Numbered from the stretch's first letter, positions 8,753 through 17,724 are shown. The stretch is 64,000 nt of DNA from Tidjanibacter sp. (GCA_017466345.1 JAFTUI010000018.1:46039-110038), one strand, 5' to 3'. A program made the numbers and translations. Notes: generated from the letters alone by a model not told the origin.

Positions 8753-9343
8753 ATGTTACTGAAAGATAGATTGAAACATTACCGTTTGCTCTTGGCGAGT
8801 AAGTCGCCCCGCAGGAGGGAACTTTTGGCGGGTTGTGGCTTGGAGTTCGAGATTGCCGAGGGCAGGGATGCCGAGGAGGTTTTTCCCGCAGATATGCCGC
8901 TTGGCGATGTTGCCGAATACCTCTCGAAGTTGAAGAGTGACGCCTATGCCGACACGCTCAGTGTGGGCGACATTCTCATCACTGCCGACACCGTAGTGAT
9001 TGCAAGTGGCGAGATACTCGGCAAGCCCCACGACAGGGAGGATGCTGTGCGTATGCTCTCCACCCTCTCGGGCGCAACACACGAGGTTGTGACGGGTGTA
9101 ACTCTCCGCACAACGGATAAGGCACAAAGTTTTTCGTGCCACAGCAAAGTGACTTTTCGCGACCTTACGAGCGAGGAGATTGAGCACTACATCGACACCT
9201 TCCGTCCCTACGACAAGGCGGGTGCATACGGAATTCAGGAGTGGATTGGCTATGTGGCAATCAGCGGCATCGAGGGCTCGTTCTACAATGTTATGGGACT
9301 GCCCGTACAGAGGCTCTATGTGGAGTTGGAGAAATTTGTATAA
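8753..9343 (+). CDS. maf: Maf-like nucleotide pyrophosphatase
   Basis: A 196-aa Maf/YhdE protein, a house-cleaning nucleoside triphosphate pyrophosphatase that hydrolyses dTTP/UTP or modified nucleotides. It has the N-terminal LLASKSPRRRELL signature, ITADTVV around residue 78, LGKPHDREDAVRML, VTGVTLRT and DKAGAYGIQEW. It starts at the ATG at 8753 after a short gap that holds a small GGGCACTATGTGCCC hairpin (about 8724-8739). Confidence 0.9.
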   Translation: MLLKDRLKHYRLLLASKSPRRRELLAGCGLEFEIAEGRDAEEVFPADMPLGDVAEYLSKLKSDAYADTLSVGDILITADTVVIASGEILGKPHDREDAVRMLSTLSGATHEVVTGVTLRTTDKAQSFSCHSKVTFRDLTSEEIEHYIDTFRPYDKAGAYGIQEWIGYVAISGIEGSFYNVMGLPVQRLYVELEKFV

Positions 9344-9364
9344 CCTAAAACATATCAACATTTT

Positions 9365-11380
9365 ATGAAGAAACTTATTTTAACGCTAAGTATCGCCATC
9401 CTCACCCTTTCGGGTGTTCGTGCAGACGAAGGTATGTGGCTCCCAATGCTCATTGGCGAGCGCATAGAGGATATGAAAGCCAAGGGGTTTGAACTCTCGG
9501 CAGAGGATATTTACAGCGTAAACCAAGCAGCCCTGAAAGACGCCATCGTACTCTTCGGCAGAGGTTGTACGGGCGAGTTGGTGTCGGGCGAGGGACTACT
9601 ATTCACAAACCACCACTGCGGCTACGGACAGATTCAGTCGCATAGCAGTGTGGAGCACGACTACCTCACAAACGGTTTTTGGGCTATGAATCGCTCGGAG
9701 GAGTTACCTAACCCGGGGCTGACCGTTTCGTTCCTCGTGAGGATGGAGGACGTAACAGCACAAATTGAGGGTGGCACAACCGCAGCCGAAGTTGTTGCAG
9801 CAGCCGAAGAGGGTGGCAAATACTCTGCATCGGTGGAGAGTCTTTACTACAACAACAAGTTCTACCTTTTTGTATATCAAGTATATAGAGATATTCGTTT
9901 GGTAGGAGCTCCCCCTTCGAGCATCGGCAAGTTTGGTGGCGATACGGACAACTGGATGTGGCCTCGCCATACGGGCGACTTCTCCATTTTCCGCATCTAT
10001 GCGGGCAAGGACAACGAGCCAGCCGACTACTCGCCCGAGAATGTGCCCTACCAGCCCAAACGTCACTTTGCAATCTCTACTAAGGGTGCCGAGGAGGGCG
10101 ACTTTACCTTCGTGTATGGCTTCCCTGGTAGCACTCGTGAGTACGTCACAAGCGACTTTGTGGACTACACTCTCAACCACTCCAACCCCGCAAAAATTCG
10201 ACTGCGCACCAAACGTCTGGACATTATTGGCGAAGCACAGAGCAAAGATGTTGCAACACGCATTATGTACGCCTCGAAACACGCAGGCATAGCCAACGCT
10301 TGGAAGAAGTGGCAGGGCGAGAGTCTGGGACTTGCAAGGCGCAACACGGTGGGCAAAAAGCAGGCATACGAAGCTCGCTTTGAGGAGTGGGCTGCGGGTA
10401 CCGAGTATGAGGGTGTGCTCGCCTCGCTCCACGCAAAATATGCCGAACTACTCCCCTACGCCATCTCTCGCGACTACTACAACGAGGCAGTATATGCCAT
10501 TGAACTTTTGGGCTTTGCAGGTCGCTTGGGTAGGCTCTCGGAGGCTAACTACAAAGACTATTCGCCCGCCATCGACAAGGCTATTACGGTTGCTATGCTC
10601 AGCGACTTTGGCGAGAATGTAGCCGCGGAGTTTGTACCCGAGTGGTACACCGCAAGGCTTGCCGAGTGTGGCTCGGTGGAGGCTTTTGTGGAGTGGCTAT
10701 ATGGCACCTCGCGCCTTACATCATTGGAGTGCTACGAGGGTGCAAAAGCTGAGGGTTACGACTTCGGTAGTGACCCCGCAGTGATTATGCGCCGTGAGTT
10801 CGACAACCTCTACAAAGAGAAAATCAACACCCCCTACATCACTCTCAACCAAGAGATTACCGAACTCTACAAGACCTATATGCGCGGTCAGATGGCTTTC
10901 GAGCCCGAGCGCACGTTCTATCCCGATGCAAACCTCACGCTGAGGGTTGCTTACGGCTCGGTGGCGGGCTATGAGGCTGCCGATGGCGTCTACCATCTGC
11001 CCTACACCACTCTCGATGGTATCATCGAGAAGGACAACCCAGAAATATACGACTACGACATTCCTCAGAGTTTGCGTGAGCTGTACGCCTCGAAGGAGTA
11101 TGGCAGGTGGGGCGTAGAGATGAATGGTCGCTACACCATTCCCGTAGCGTTCCTCGCCAAAAACCACACCACAGGTGGCAATAGCGGTAGCCCGATTATT
11201 AATGGCAAGGGCGAGCTGATAGGTATCAACTTCGACCGCACCTGGCTCAGCACAATGAGCGACCTCGACTACGATCCCGACATCTGCCGCAACATCTCGG
11301 TGGATATTCGCTATGTACTCTTTGTGATAGACAAGATAGGCGGCGCAGGCTATCTGCTCGAAGAGATGACAATCAACTAA
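9365..11380 (+). CDS. S46-family dipeptidyl-peptidase, DPP11-type
   Basis: A 671-aa secreted peptidase of the S46 family (signal peptide about residues 1-20, MKKLILTLSI...VRADEG) that removes N-terminal dipeptides in the periplasm, feeding peptide-fermenting Bacteroidales. The chymotrypsin-like catalytic His is in TNHHCGYG (about residue 84) and the nucleophile is Ser607 in TGGNSGSP. Arg625 in GINFDRTW sits 18 residues after the Ser, the same spacing as Ser655 and Arg673 of Porphyromonas gingivalis DPP11, where Arg sets Asp/Glu specificity (Gly in DPP7). Full length; monocistronic, with a terminator at 11386. Confidence 0.9.
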   Translation: MKKLILTLSIAILTLSGVRADEGMWLPMLIGERIEDMKAKGFELSAEDIYSVNQAALKDAIVLFGRGCTGELVSGEGLLFTNHHCGYGQIQSHSSVEHDYLTNGFWAMNRSEELPNPGLTVSFLVRMEDVTAQIEGGTTAAEVVAAAEEGGKYSASVESLYYNNKFYLFVYQVYRDIRLVGAPPSSIGKFGGDTDNWMWPRHTGDFSIFRIYAGKDNEPADYSPENVPYQPKRHFAISTKGAEEGDFTFVYGFPGSTREYVTSDFVDYTLNHSNPAKIRLRTKRLDIIGEAQSKDVATRIMYASKHAGIANAWKKWQGESLGLARRNTVGKKQAYEARFEEWAAGTEYEGVLASLHAKYAELLPYAISRDYYNEAVYAIELLGFAGRLGRLSEANYKDYSPAIDKAITVAMLSDFGENVAAEFVPEWYTARLAECGSVEAFVEWLYGTSRLTSLECYEGAKAEGYDFGSDPAVIMRREFDNLYKEKINTPYITLNQEITELYKTYMRGQMAFEPERTFYPDANLTLRVAYGSVAGYEAADGVYHLPYTTLDGIIEKDNPEIYDYDIPQSLRELYASKEYGRWGVEMNGRYTIPVAFLAKNHTTGGNSGSPIINGKGELIGINFDRTWLSTMSDLDYDPDICRNISVDIRYVLFVIDKIGGAGYLLEEMTIN

Positions 11381-11385
11381 CACAC

Positions 11386-11417
11386 AAAGGCGAGTCACTT
11401 GATGACTCGCCTTTTTC
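11386..11417 (+). terminator. Terminator after the S46 peptidase gene
   Basis: AAAGGCGAGTCA (11386-11397) pairs with TGACTCGCCTTT (11403-11414), followed by a T-run; 5 bp past the stop codon. Confidence 0.8.
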
Positions 11418-11440
11418 TTAAAAGCTACATAGGCCTTAGG

Positions 11441-11600
11441 GTATTAAGGACATTAAGGACATTAAGGAGTTTAAGGAGTTTAAGGAGTTTAAGGACATTA
11501 AGGTCGTTAAACTCCTATATGCCCTATAAGCCCTATAAGCCCTATAAGCCTTAGGACTATTGACGTTAGACGTTAGACGTTAGACGTTAGACTTTAGACG
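11441..11600. repeat. Intergenic 9-nt and 7-nt tandem repeats
   Basis: Several short tandem arrays follow one another: 9-nt units of the TTAAGGACA/TTAAGGAGT type (about 11441-11510), 9-nt CCCTATAAG units (about 11520-11549) and 7-nt GACGTTA units (about 11561-11595). No open frame with coding character is seen. With the hairpin element at 11602-11725 they fill the gap between the convergent S46 and prs genes. Confidence 0.8.
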
Positions 11601-11601
11601 C

Positions 11602-11725
11602 AAAAACGCATATAAGCGAGCGGATTTTAGGCGCACAAGAAAACCACCTTCGCAGTTTACTCTTCGTAAATGAGAAGGTGGTTTATCGCAGTGCAACGCC
11701 AAAGACGCCGCTTAGATGCGTTTTT
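11602..11725. repeat. Long-hairpin element A1 (124 nt) at the 3' end of prs
   Basis: Ends AAAAACGCAT (11602-11611) and ATGCGTTTTT (11716-11725) are inverted repeats, extended by TAAGCG/CGCTTA. A central 11-bp stem at 11641-11651/11674-11684 (AAACCACCTTC/GAAGGTGGTTT) carries the loop GCAGTTTACTCTTCGTAA. Right after 11725 comes the prs stop codon, so in the prs transcript the hairpin follows translation directly and ends in a T-run, which would terminate transcription. Relatives: 25442-25565, 46988-47112, 47114-47237. Confidence 0.8.
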
Positions 11726-12676
11726 TTATTTTTTGCCGAAAATGAACTGTGACGATATTTCACGATAATTATGCACTCGCTCAATAACGTCAGCCAACAT
11801 ATCGGCAACACTCAACACAGTGAACTTGTCGGTAGGTTTGTCGGTACGCAAGGGGAGAGTATCGGTAACGATAATCTCGGTCAGCTGGCTCTCGGCGATG
11901 CGCTCGTAGGCAGGACCACTCAGCACGGGGTGAGTGATGACGGCACGCACGCTGGCAGCGCCCATATCCATAAACATACCTGCTGCCTTGGTAAGTGTAC
12001 CTGCGGTATCGACCATATCGTCAAAGATGATTATATCGCGGCCCTTAACCTCGCCGATGGCGGTCATAGTACCTACAACATTGGGACGCTCGCGGTGTTT
12101 GTGGCAGATTACCAGAGGTGCTTCGAGATAGGAAGCATATGAATTTGCACGCTTAGCACCACCGATGTCGGGGGTTGCCACCGAAAGATTTTCGAGTTTG
12201 AGGTTTTTGATATAAGGTACAAAAACCTTCGACGCGTAGACGTGGTCTACGGGAATGTCGAAGAAGCCCTGAATCTGGTCGGCGTGGAGGTCGATGGTGA
12301 TAACCCTATCGCAACCTGCCGAAGTGAGGAGGTTTGCCACCAACTTAGCACCAATGGGCACACGGGGGCGATCCTTACGATCCTGACGAGCCCAACCAAA
12401 GTAGGGAATAACTGCAACAACCATATGAGCCGATGCCCTACGAGCAGCGTCAATGGTAAGCAACAGTTCCATCAAATTCTCAGCTGGTGGAGGAGTAGAT
12501 TGTACGATAAAGACGGTACAACCGCGAATACTCTCGTTGAAAGCGGGCTGAAATTCGCCATCGCTAAACTGACTGACTGTCAGGTCGCCAAGTTCCACTC
12601 CGTAGGACTTAGCAATCCTCGCAGCCACGGCTTCCGAGCCACGACAAGCGAAGATTTTGAGTTTATGAATAGCCAT
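11726..12676 (-). CDS. prs: Ribose-phosphate pyrophosphokinase
   Basis: A 316-aa class I PRPP synthetase that converts ribose-5-phosphate and ATP into PRPP for nucleotide, His and Trp synthesis. Seen are FSDGEFQPAFNESIRG near the N-terminus, YFGWARQDRKDRPR (ATP loop), the ITIDLHADQIQGFF block with its metal-binding His and the PRPP motif IIFDDMVDTAGT. Length is normal for the family. It is monocistronic with its own promoter (12708-12738), and its stop abuts hairpin element A1. Confidence 0.96.
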   Translation of the reverse strand: MAIHKLKIFACRGSEAVAARIAKSYGVELGDLTVSQFSDGEFQPAFNESIRGCTVFIVQSTPPPAENLMELLLTIDAARRASAHMVVAVIPYFGWARQDRKDRPRVPIGAKLVANLLTSAGCDRVITIDLHADQIQGFFDIPVDHVYASKVFVPYIKNLKLENLSVATPDIGGAKRANSYASYLEAPLVICHKHRERPNVVGTMTAIGEVKGRDIIIFDDMVDTAGTLTKAAGMFMDMGAASVRAVITHPVLSGPAYERIAESQLTEIIVTDTLPLRTDKPTDKFTVLSVADMLADVIERVHNYREISSQFIFGKK

Positions 12677-12707
12677 TATGTGTTAGAATTTGGGTTTATC
12701 GTGAGTG

Positions 12708-12738
12708 CAAAGATAACGCCCAAAAGCGGGATATGCAA
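12708..12738 (-). promoter_or_regulatory. prs promoter
   Basis: On the minus strand a TTG (12736-12738) is followed after 20 nt by TATCTTTG (12708-12715), 32 bp upstream of the ATG. Spacing and both boxes fit the Bacteroidota -33/-7 promoter. Confidence 0.7.
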
Positions 12739-12809
12739 TTTTTCTTTGTCGTTTTATCAACATTTGCCAAACATTTTGGCTGTGGCTATGTCCGCCCTCC
12801 GACAAAGGG

Positions 12810-13409
12810 TTACTCGGCACGCTCGGCAAGTACCGCAAGGCACTCTTCCACAAACGCGAGTATCTCCTCTCTCCCTCGGCGTTTCTCGGATGAGGTCACG
12901 AACATCGGAGGCAGTTCCTCCCACCACTCCGCAAGGGTGCGGCGGTAGGTTTCGATGTTGCGGTTCGTATCGCGCTGGCTTTGCTTGTCGGTCTTTGTAA
13001 AGACAATGCCAAAGGGTACGCCCTCTCTGCCCAAGAGTTGTATGAAGTCGAGGTCTATTTTGAGCGGCTCGTGGCGGCTGTCGACCAGCACAAAGAGGAA
13101 GTGAAGTGCCTTAGCCTTAGTAACATAGTCGGTAATGATGGTGGCAAACTCGCGCCTAACGGTTTGCGAAGTGCGGGCGTAGCCATAGCCAGGCAGATCC
13201 ACCAGCCACCACTTCTCATCGACCAGAAAGTGGTTGATGAGTTTGGTCTTGCCGGGGGTTGCCGACACCTTCGCCACCTTGCTCTCGGAGAGCATATTGA
13301 TGAGCGAAGACTTACCCACATTGGAGCGACCGATGAAGGCAAATTCGGGTTTGCCGTGGTCGGGAATTTGGGATAGTTTCGAGCTGCTGAACTTAAAAAC
13401 GGTCTTCAT
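12810..13409 (-). CDS. engB: Ribosome-biogenesis GTPase YsxC/EngB
   Basis: A 199-aa EngB/YihA-family GTPase needed for late large-subunit assembly. G1 GRSNVGKSS, G3 DLPGYGYA, G4 FTKTDK and G5 VTSSEKRRG are all present. An in-frame GTG at 13433 is the apparent longest start, but its first base is also the last G of the -7 box TACCTTTG (13433-13440). It would therefore not be transcribed, so the ATG at 13409 (MKTVFKFSSSKLSQI) is the start. Confidence 0.93.
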   Translation of the reverse strand: MKTVFKFSSSKLSQIPDHGKPEFAFIGRSNVGKSSLINMLSESKVAKVSATPGKTKLINHFLVDEKWWLVDLPGYGYARTSQTVRREFATIITDYVTKAKALHFLFVLVDSRHEPLKIDLDFIQLLGREGVPFGIVFTKTDKQSQRDTNRNIETYRRTLAEWWEELPPMFVTSSEKRRGREEILAFVEECLAVLAERAE

Positions 13410-13432
13410 AACGTCCACTTTATTGTGCGCCA

Positions 13433-13463
13433 CAAAGGTACATCTTTTTTTCGTGGTCGCAAA
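13433..13463 (-). promoter_or_regulatory. engB promoter
   Basis: Minus strand TTTG (13460-13463), 19-nt spacer, TACCTTTG (13433-13440). A near-perfect Bacteroidota promoter that also settles the engB start codon. Confidence 0.75.
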
Positions 13464-13549
13464 AGCACCTTAGGCAAGAAATTTGCACCCCCTAACATTC
13501 CGAAAAGCAAACGTCAAACCATTGTCTAACATTAAATCCGCATTTTGGA

Positions 13550-14137
13550 ATGAAAAAAATTCTACTTTTCATCGCTATCGCAGCAACGCTCGCCACCCTT
13601 GTAGTACCGCTCATAGTCACGAGCAACACCCCCACAGAGTACGACACCTCCTTTGCCGCAGACCGCACACGCGAGAAAGAACTGAGTGAGAAGCACCGCG
13701 AGCGCATCGAAAGGCGCAAGGCACGACAAGCAGCCTATGAGCACTTCATAGACTCCACAATCCTCTCGCACAACTACCGCTTTATGCCCACAATGTTCAA
13801 CGTGGAGCCTGCGGGCAGCAGCCAACTCATCACCAATCCCAGCATCGAACTTGGCATCTATGGCGATTGGGCAGACATTCACTTGCCTATCTATCAGGGC
13901 TTTACCCCACCCTATCGCCTTATTGTGGTCAATACCGCCATCACAAATCTTGCCGACTTCACGACAGTGCAGACCGACAACGGATGGACCATCTCGTTCG
14001 ACTCGTGGCTCTACTCCTCCAACGACTACACCTTCACGCTGGACGTCTATTCCAAGACAGGCGGCGCCACACTCTCGGTTTCATCCACCTTCTACCCCAC
14101 CACCACCTATTGGGGCTCGATTGTGGCAGTGTATTAA
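13550..14137 (+). CDS. DUF4251-like exported protein
   Basis: A 195-aa protein with an N-terminal hydrophobic segment (about residues 3-23), either a signal peptide or an anchor, then a charged helical stretch (residues 38-65, EKELSEKHRERIERRKARQ). The C-terminal part has the DUF4251 pattern: FNVEP, GDWADIHLPIYQG, WTISFDSWLYSSNDYTFTLD, GGATLSVSS and TTYWGSIVAVY. DUF4251 proteins are common in Bacteroidales envelopes and have no known function. Single gene, with structured repeat B2 just downstream. Confidence 0.7.
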   Translation: MKKILLFIAIAATLATLVVPLIVTSNTPTEYDTSFAADRTREKELSEKHRERIERRKARQAAYEHFIDSTILSHNYRFMPTMFNVEPAGSSQLITNPSIELGIYGDWADIHLPIYQGFTPPYRLIVVNTAITNLADFTTVQTDNGWTISFDSWLYSSNDYTFTLDVYSKTGGATLSVSSTFYPTTTYWGSIVAVY

Positions 14138-14310
14138 AAATTAAAAATTGAAAATTGAAAATTGAACATTGAAGCAAATGCGAGTAAGCGAGGGCAGAGG
14201 CTGCTTGCAGCCTCTGCCGAGCGGGAGCATTTTAGAGCAGCCGAAGGCTGGTCAATTGAGAGTTGACGGATTAACTGCGCTACGCCTATTGGCTTCGCTT
14301 GTGATCCGTC
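14138..14310. repeat. Type B structured repeat copy 2 with flanking 7-nt repeats
   Basis: A 7-nt AAAATTG tandem (about 14140-14170) precedes the type B element at 14176-14256. It has the same conserved blocks as 3401-3479 (AAATGCGAGTAAGCGAGG; CCGAGCGGGAGCATTTTAGA; TCAATT). Its first slot holds a perfect GGCAGAGGCTG/CAGCCTCTGCC hairpin and its second slot CAGCC-GAA-GGCTG. A further GACGGAT/ATCCGTC inverted repeat spans about 14264-14311. No gene is seen. Confidence 0.7.
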
Positions 14311-14326
14311 TGCTCGCCAAGGCAGT

Positions 14327-14454
14327 AAAGTTGCACATAGTTACATACTGCGTATGAGTTTTTTTGTTGCACAAAGGGGTGCTATGTGAGTAAACTCACA
14401 ACACCCCTTTGTACAACAAAAGCCACTCTTTCGAGTGGCTCTATGTGCAACTTT
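14327..14454 (-). repeat. Cloverleaf-like element T1 downstream of tRNA-Val
   Basis: A perfect 14-bp outer stem (14327-14340 with 14441-14454) encloses three hairpins: 14344-14356 (CATAC-TGC-GTATG), a central 18-bp stem 14364-14381/14402-14419, and 14421-14440 (AGCCACTC-TTTC-GAGTGGCT). The one imperfect pair in the central stem is C.A on the plus strand but G.U on the minus strand, so the structure is perfect in the RNA that also carries tRNA-Val. Its loop on that strand contains GTGAGTTTACTCAC. The tRNA 3' end is 10 nt away. Confidence 0.75.
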
Positions 14455-14464
14455 GTTGCTCTTG

Positions 14465-14539
14465 TGGGAGTTGACGGATTCGAACCGCCGACCCTCTGCT
14501 TGTAAGGCAGATGCTCTAAACCAGCTGAGCTAAACTCCC
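14465..14539 (-). tRNA. tRNA-Val (anticodon UAC)
   Basis: A 75-nt cloverleaf on the minus strand: acceptor GGGAGTT/AACTCCC, D-arm GCTC/GAGC, anticodon stem TCTGC/GCAGA with loop CTTACAA (anticodon TAC, reading GUA/GUG), and T-arm with GGTTCGAATCC. The discriminator is A and CCA is not encoded. Structured element T1 begins 10 nt beyond its 3' end. Confidence 0.95.
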
Positions 14540-14762
14540 TTGCTTTGTTTTGCGATGCAAAGGTAGTGCAAAAATTCTTTCCTGCAAATTTTTGGAGCAA
14601 AAAAAACACATTTTTTTGCACTTTTTTTCTTCGCAAATCCTAACTCTTTGTCCTCCAAAGCAATAATAAAATAAGTTCTTTCAACTTCAAGCCCCACACC
14701 CGCTCGACTCGCATTTGTCTCAACTCTCAACTCTTTCAGTTTCTATTATTGCAGAAAAACAC

Positions 14763-14770
14763 TATCTTTG
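14763..14770 (+). promoter_or_regulatory. -7 element for the thioesterase gene
   Basis: TATCTTTG, 36 bp before the ATG at 14807. An in-frame TTG at 14768 falls inside this box and is therefore not the start. Confidence 0.6.
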
Positions 14771-14806
14771 CAGATAGCAAACATCCTAAAACACAAACAA
14801 ACGACT

Positions 14807-15181
14807 ATGATTGAGATAGGAACACGTCACACAAGCACAACGGTTGTTGATAGCACCAAGACCGCCAGCGCAGTGGGTTCGGGCGGGCTCGATGTCTTTG
14901 CCACACCCTCTATGGTGGCACTTATGGAGCACGCAGCGATGACCGCCGTAGCACCCTTCCTCGCCGAAGGCGACACAACAGTTGGCGGCTATATTGCCAC
15001 CTCTCACATTGCCCCCTCGCCTATGGGAGCGACCATAGAGGCAGAGGCCGTTGTCACAGCCGTAGAGGGGCGCAAAATTGAGTTTACGGTGGAGGCTCGT
15101 TGTGAGGGCAAGACCATCGGTAGCGGCACCCACACACGATTTATTGTCAATGCCGCCAAGTTTATGAGTAAACTACTCTAA
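14807..15181 (+). CDS. Hotdog-fold thioesterase, FlK/PaaI-like
   Basis: A 124-aa single hotdog domain. The block DVFATPSMVALMEHAAMTAV followed by TTVGGYIATSHIAPSPMGATI matches the FlK-like acyl-CoA thioesterases, including the Glu in MEHAA and the conserved TSHIAP histidine. Substrate is unknown; a role in clearing acyl-CoA or acyl-ACP is a family-level inference. Monocistronic, with its own promoter and a terminator at 15192. Confidence 0.8.
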   Translation: MIEIGTRHTSTTVVDSTKTASAVGSGGLDVFATPSMVALMEHAAMTAVAPFLAEGDTTVGGYIATSHIAPSPMGATIEAEAVVTAVEGRKIEFTVEARCEGKTIGSGTHTRFIVNAAKFMSKLL

Positions 15182-15191
15182 AAGTAAAAGA

Positions 15192-15219
15192 AAAAGCGTG
15201 TGAATGGTCACACGCTTTT
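15192..15219 (+). terminator. Terminator after the thioesterase gene
   Basis: AAAAGCGTGTGA (15192-15203) pairs with TCACACGCTTTT (15208-15219). Confidence 0.75.
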
Positions 15220-15297
15220 ATCTTGTCAAACGTCTAAGGTCTAACGTCAAAAGTCGCGGGCTCGGCAAATCTACCGAGCCCGAAAACTTTACAAGGG

Positions 15298-17724
15298 TTA
15301 TAAGAGTGACAGTGATAGAACCTCCTCCACCGTCTTAACATAGTGGAAAGTAATTCCCTCTAAGTAATCCGCCTTAATCTCCAAGATGTCTTTGCGGTTA
15401 TCCTCACTGAGGATAATTTCGGTAATGTCGGCACGTTTGGCAGCGAGGATTTTCTCCTTAATACCGCCCACGGGCAGCACCCTACCCCTAAGCGTTGTCT
15501 CGCCCGTCATAGCCACACGCTCCCTGACCTTGCGTCCCGTATAGGTCGAGGCAATGGAGGTGGTCATAGTGATACCTGCACTCGGTCCGTCCTTAGGCAC
15601 TGCACCCTCGGGAACGTGGATATTGATGTCGTTCTTCTCGAACTTTTCGGGCTCTATACCGAGTTCGGTGTGGTGAGCCTTCACCCACTCCCAAGCGATG
15701 GTTGCCGACTCCTTCATAACATCGCCCAAGTTACCCGTAAGGCTTAGTGCGCCCTTACCAGGAGTTAGCAGCGACTCAATATAGAGGATGTCGCCACCTA
15801 CCTCGGTCCACGCCAAGCCCGTAACAACGCCCGTCATACCGCCAATATCGTACCTATCGCGCGAGAACTTGGCTGCACCCAATATCTCCTTTGCCTGCTC
15901 GGCTGTAACCTCGGGTACATACTCCTCGCCGAAGCCTATCTGCTTTGCCCTATGGCGTGCAATTTTGGCAATCTGTTTGTCGAGCGAACGAACGCCACTC
16001 TCGCGTGTGTAGTCGTCTATAATCATTGCCACTACATCTTTCGAGATAGTCATCTGTTCGGGCTTAATGCCGTGAGCCTCACGCTGTTTGTCCAGAAGAT
16101 GGCGCTCGGCAATTTCAAGTTTCTCGTCCATCACATAGCCCGCAATGTTAATCATCTCCATACGGTCGCGGAGGGCCTGCGAGATGTTGCCCACATTGTT
16201 GGCAGTAGCAATGAACAAAACCTTCGAGAGGTCGTAGTCGATGTCGATATAGTTATCGTGGAAAGTGGAGTTTTGCTCGGGGTCCAACACCTCCAACAGA
16301 GCACTCGAAGGGTCTCCGTGGTTGGAGCGGCTGACCTTATCCACCTCGTCCAAGATAATCACAGGATTGGAGGAGCCGCAACGCTTGATAGTATCAATAA
16401 TACGACCAGGCATTGAGCCGATATAGGTACGCCTATGTCCCCTAATCTCCGACTCATCGTGCAGACCACCGAGCGAGATACGCCCAAACTTCCTGCCCAA
16501 AGCCGCAGCCACAGACTTGCCGAGCGAGGTCTTACCCACTCCCGGAGGACCATAGAGGCAGAGGATGGGCGATTTCAGGTCGCCTTTGAGTTTCATCACT
16601 GCCAAGTGTTCCAAAATGCGCTCCTTAACCTCCTCCAAGCCGAAGTGGTCGGCATCGAGCCTCTGGCGAGCTTTCGAGAGGTCCATATTATCCTCCGTAA
16701 TGTCATTCCAGGGCAGATCGAGCATCGTTTCGAGGTAGTTAATCTCCACCGAATACTCCGCAACTGCGGGGTTCAGGCGCTCCAACTTCTGCACACCCTT
16801 CTCGAAGGCGGCAGCCACCTCGTCACTCCAATTCTTATGAGCAGCCCTCTCCCTAAGACGTTGTGCATCGCCAGCCTCATCGTGACCGAGCTCGTCTTGC
16901 AGAGTGCGAATCTGTTGCTGTATGAAATACTCCTTCTGCTGTTGGTCAATCTCCTGTTTTACCTTGCCCTGAATCTGGTTTTTCAGCTCTACGAGTTGTC
17001 GCTGATTGATAAGTATTTCGAGCAACTTACGAGAGCGAGCCAGCAGACCGGGAGCCTCCAAGAGTTTCTGACGCTCGGCATCCGTAAAGTCCATATTGGA
17101 GCAGATGAAGTTGATGATGCCACGCTTGGAGTCGATATTCTTAATAGCAAACGTAGCCTCCTTGGGCACTGCGGGCGAGATGCTGATAATATCCAAAGCC
17201 ACATCCTTCACAGAGTCCACAATGGCCTGAAATTCAACATTATTCTTATCGGGAGCAACATCCTGCAATACGCTCACCGTAGCCCTCATATAAGGCTCCG
17301 AGCGCAAGAACTGCAACACCTCTATCTTTTCCAAGCCGTGCAGAATTACAGTAAGGTTGCCGTTGGGCATTTCGAGAATTTTGAGGATTTTGGCAGCCGT
17401 ACCCACGCGGTACATATCGTCTGCTGCGGGGTTTTCGACATCTGCCTCACGCTGCAAGACAGCACCCAAAATACCACCCTCGCGCTCCACATCCCTCACA
17501 AGTTTTATGGATTTGGCTCTGCCCACCGTAATAGGGGTTATCGCCCCAGGAAAGAGCACCGATGAGCGCAACGAGAGAATGGGCAGTTCGGAGGGGATGG
17601 CAACCTTCTCGCCAAGTTCATCCTCGTCACCAACAATAGGAATGACCTGATGAACACCCTCGGCAGCTTCGCCAATGCCTGCTACAATCTCAAATTCTAC
17701 ACTTTTGTTCTTATTTCTATTCAT
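15298..17724 (-). CDS. lon: ATP-dependent protease La (Lon)
   Basis: An 808-aa LonA protease that degrades misfolded and regulatory proteins in the cytoplasm. An N-terminal substrate-binding domain ([19 protein letters not shown]), a coiled-coil region ([20 protein letters not shown]), AAA+ Walker [12 protein letters not shown] and Walker [10 protein letters not shown] are seen. The Ser-Lys dyad is in [11 protein letters not shown] with the downstream Lys in [13 protein letters not shown] chose the ATG at 17724; upstream in-frame codons lie in the promoter and in repeat DNA. No clear HrcA/CIRCE site is seen. Confidence 0.96.
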   Translation of the reverse strand: MNRNKNKSVEFEIVAGIGEAAEGVHQVIPIVGDEDELGEKVAIPSELPILSLRSSVLFPGAITPITVGRAKSIKLVRDVEREGGILGAVLQREADVENPAADDMYRVGTAAKILKILEMPNGNLTVILHGLEKIEVLQFLRSEPYMRATVSVLQDVAPDKNNVEFQAIVDSVKDVALDIISISPAVPKEATFAIKNIDSKRGIINFICSNMDFTDAERQKLLEAPGLLARSRKLLEILINQRQLVELKNQIQGKVKQEIDQQQKEYFIQQQIRTLQDELGHDEAGDAQRLRERAAHKNWSDEVAAAFEKGVQKLERLNPAVAEYSVEINYLETMLDLPWNDITEDNMDLSKARQRLDADHFGLEEVKERILEHLAVMKLKGDLKSPILCLYGPPGVGKTSLGKSVAAALGRKFGRISLGGLHDESEIRGHRRTYIGSMPGRIIDTIKRCGSSNPVIILDEVDKVSRSNHGDPSSALLEVLDPEQNSTFHDNYIDIDYDLSKVLFIATANNVGNISQALRDRMEMINIAGYVMDEKLEIAERHLLDKQREAHGIKPEQMTISKDVVAMIIDDYTRESGVRSLDKQIAKIARHRAKQIGFGEEYVPEVTAEQAKEILGAAKFSRDRYDIGGMTGVVTGLAWTEVGGDILYIESLLTPGKGALSLTGNLGDVMKESATIAWEWVKAHHTELGIEPEKFEKNDINIHVPEGAVPKDGPSAGITMTTSIASTYTGRKVRERVAMTGETTLRGRVLPVGGIKEKILAAKRADITEIILSEDNRKDILEIKADYLEGITFHYVKTVEEVLSLSLL

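Noticed and set aside
13410-13433. GTG start for engB at 13433
   Set aside because: The GTG overlaps the last base of the -7 box TACCTTTG, so it would not be in the mRNA.
14169-14357. Small ORF in the DUF4251/tRNA-Val gap
   Set aside because: It lies wholly within structured repeats (types B and T1) and has no family resemblance.
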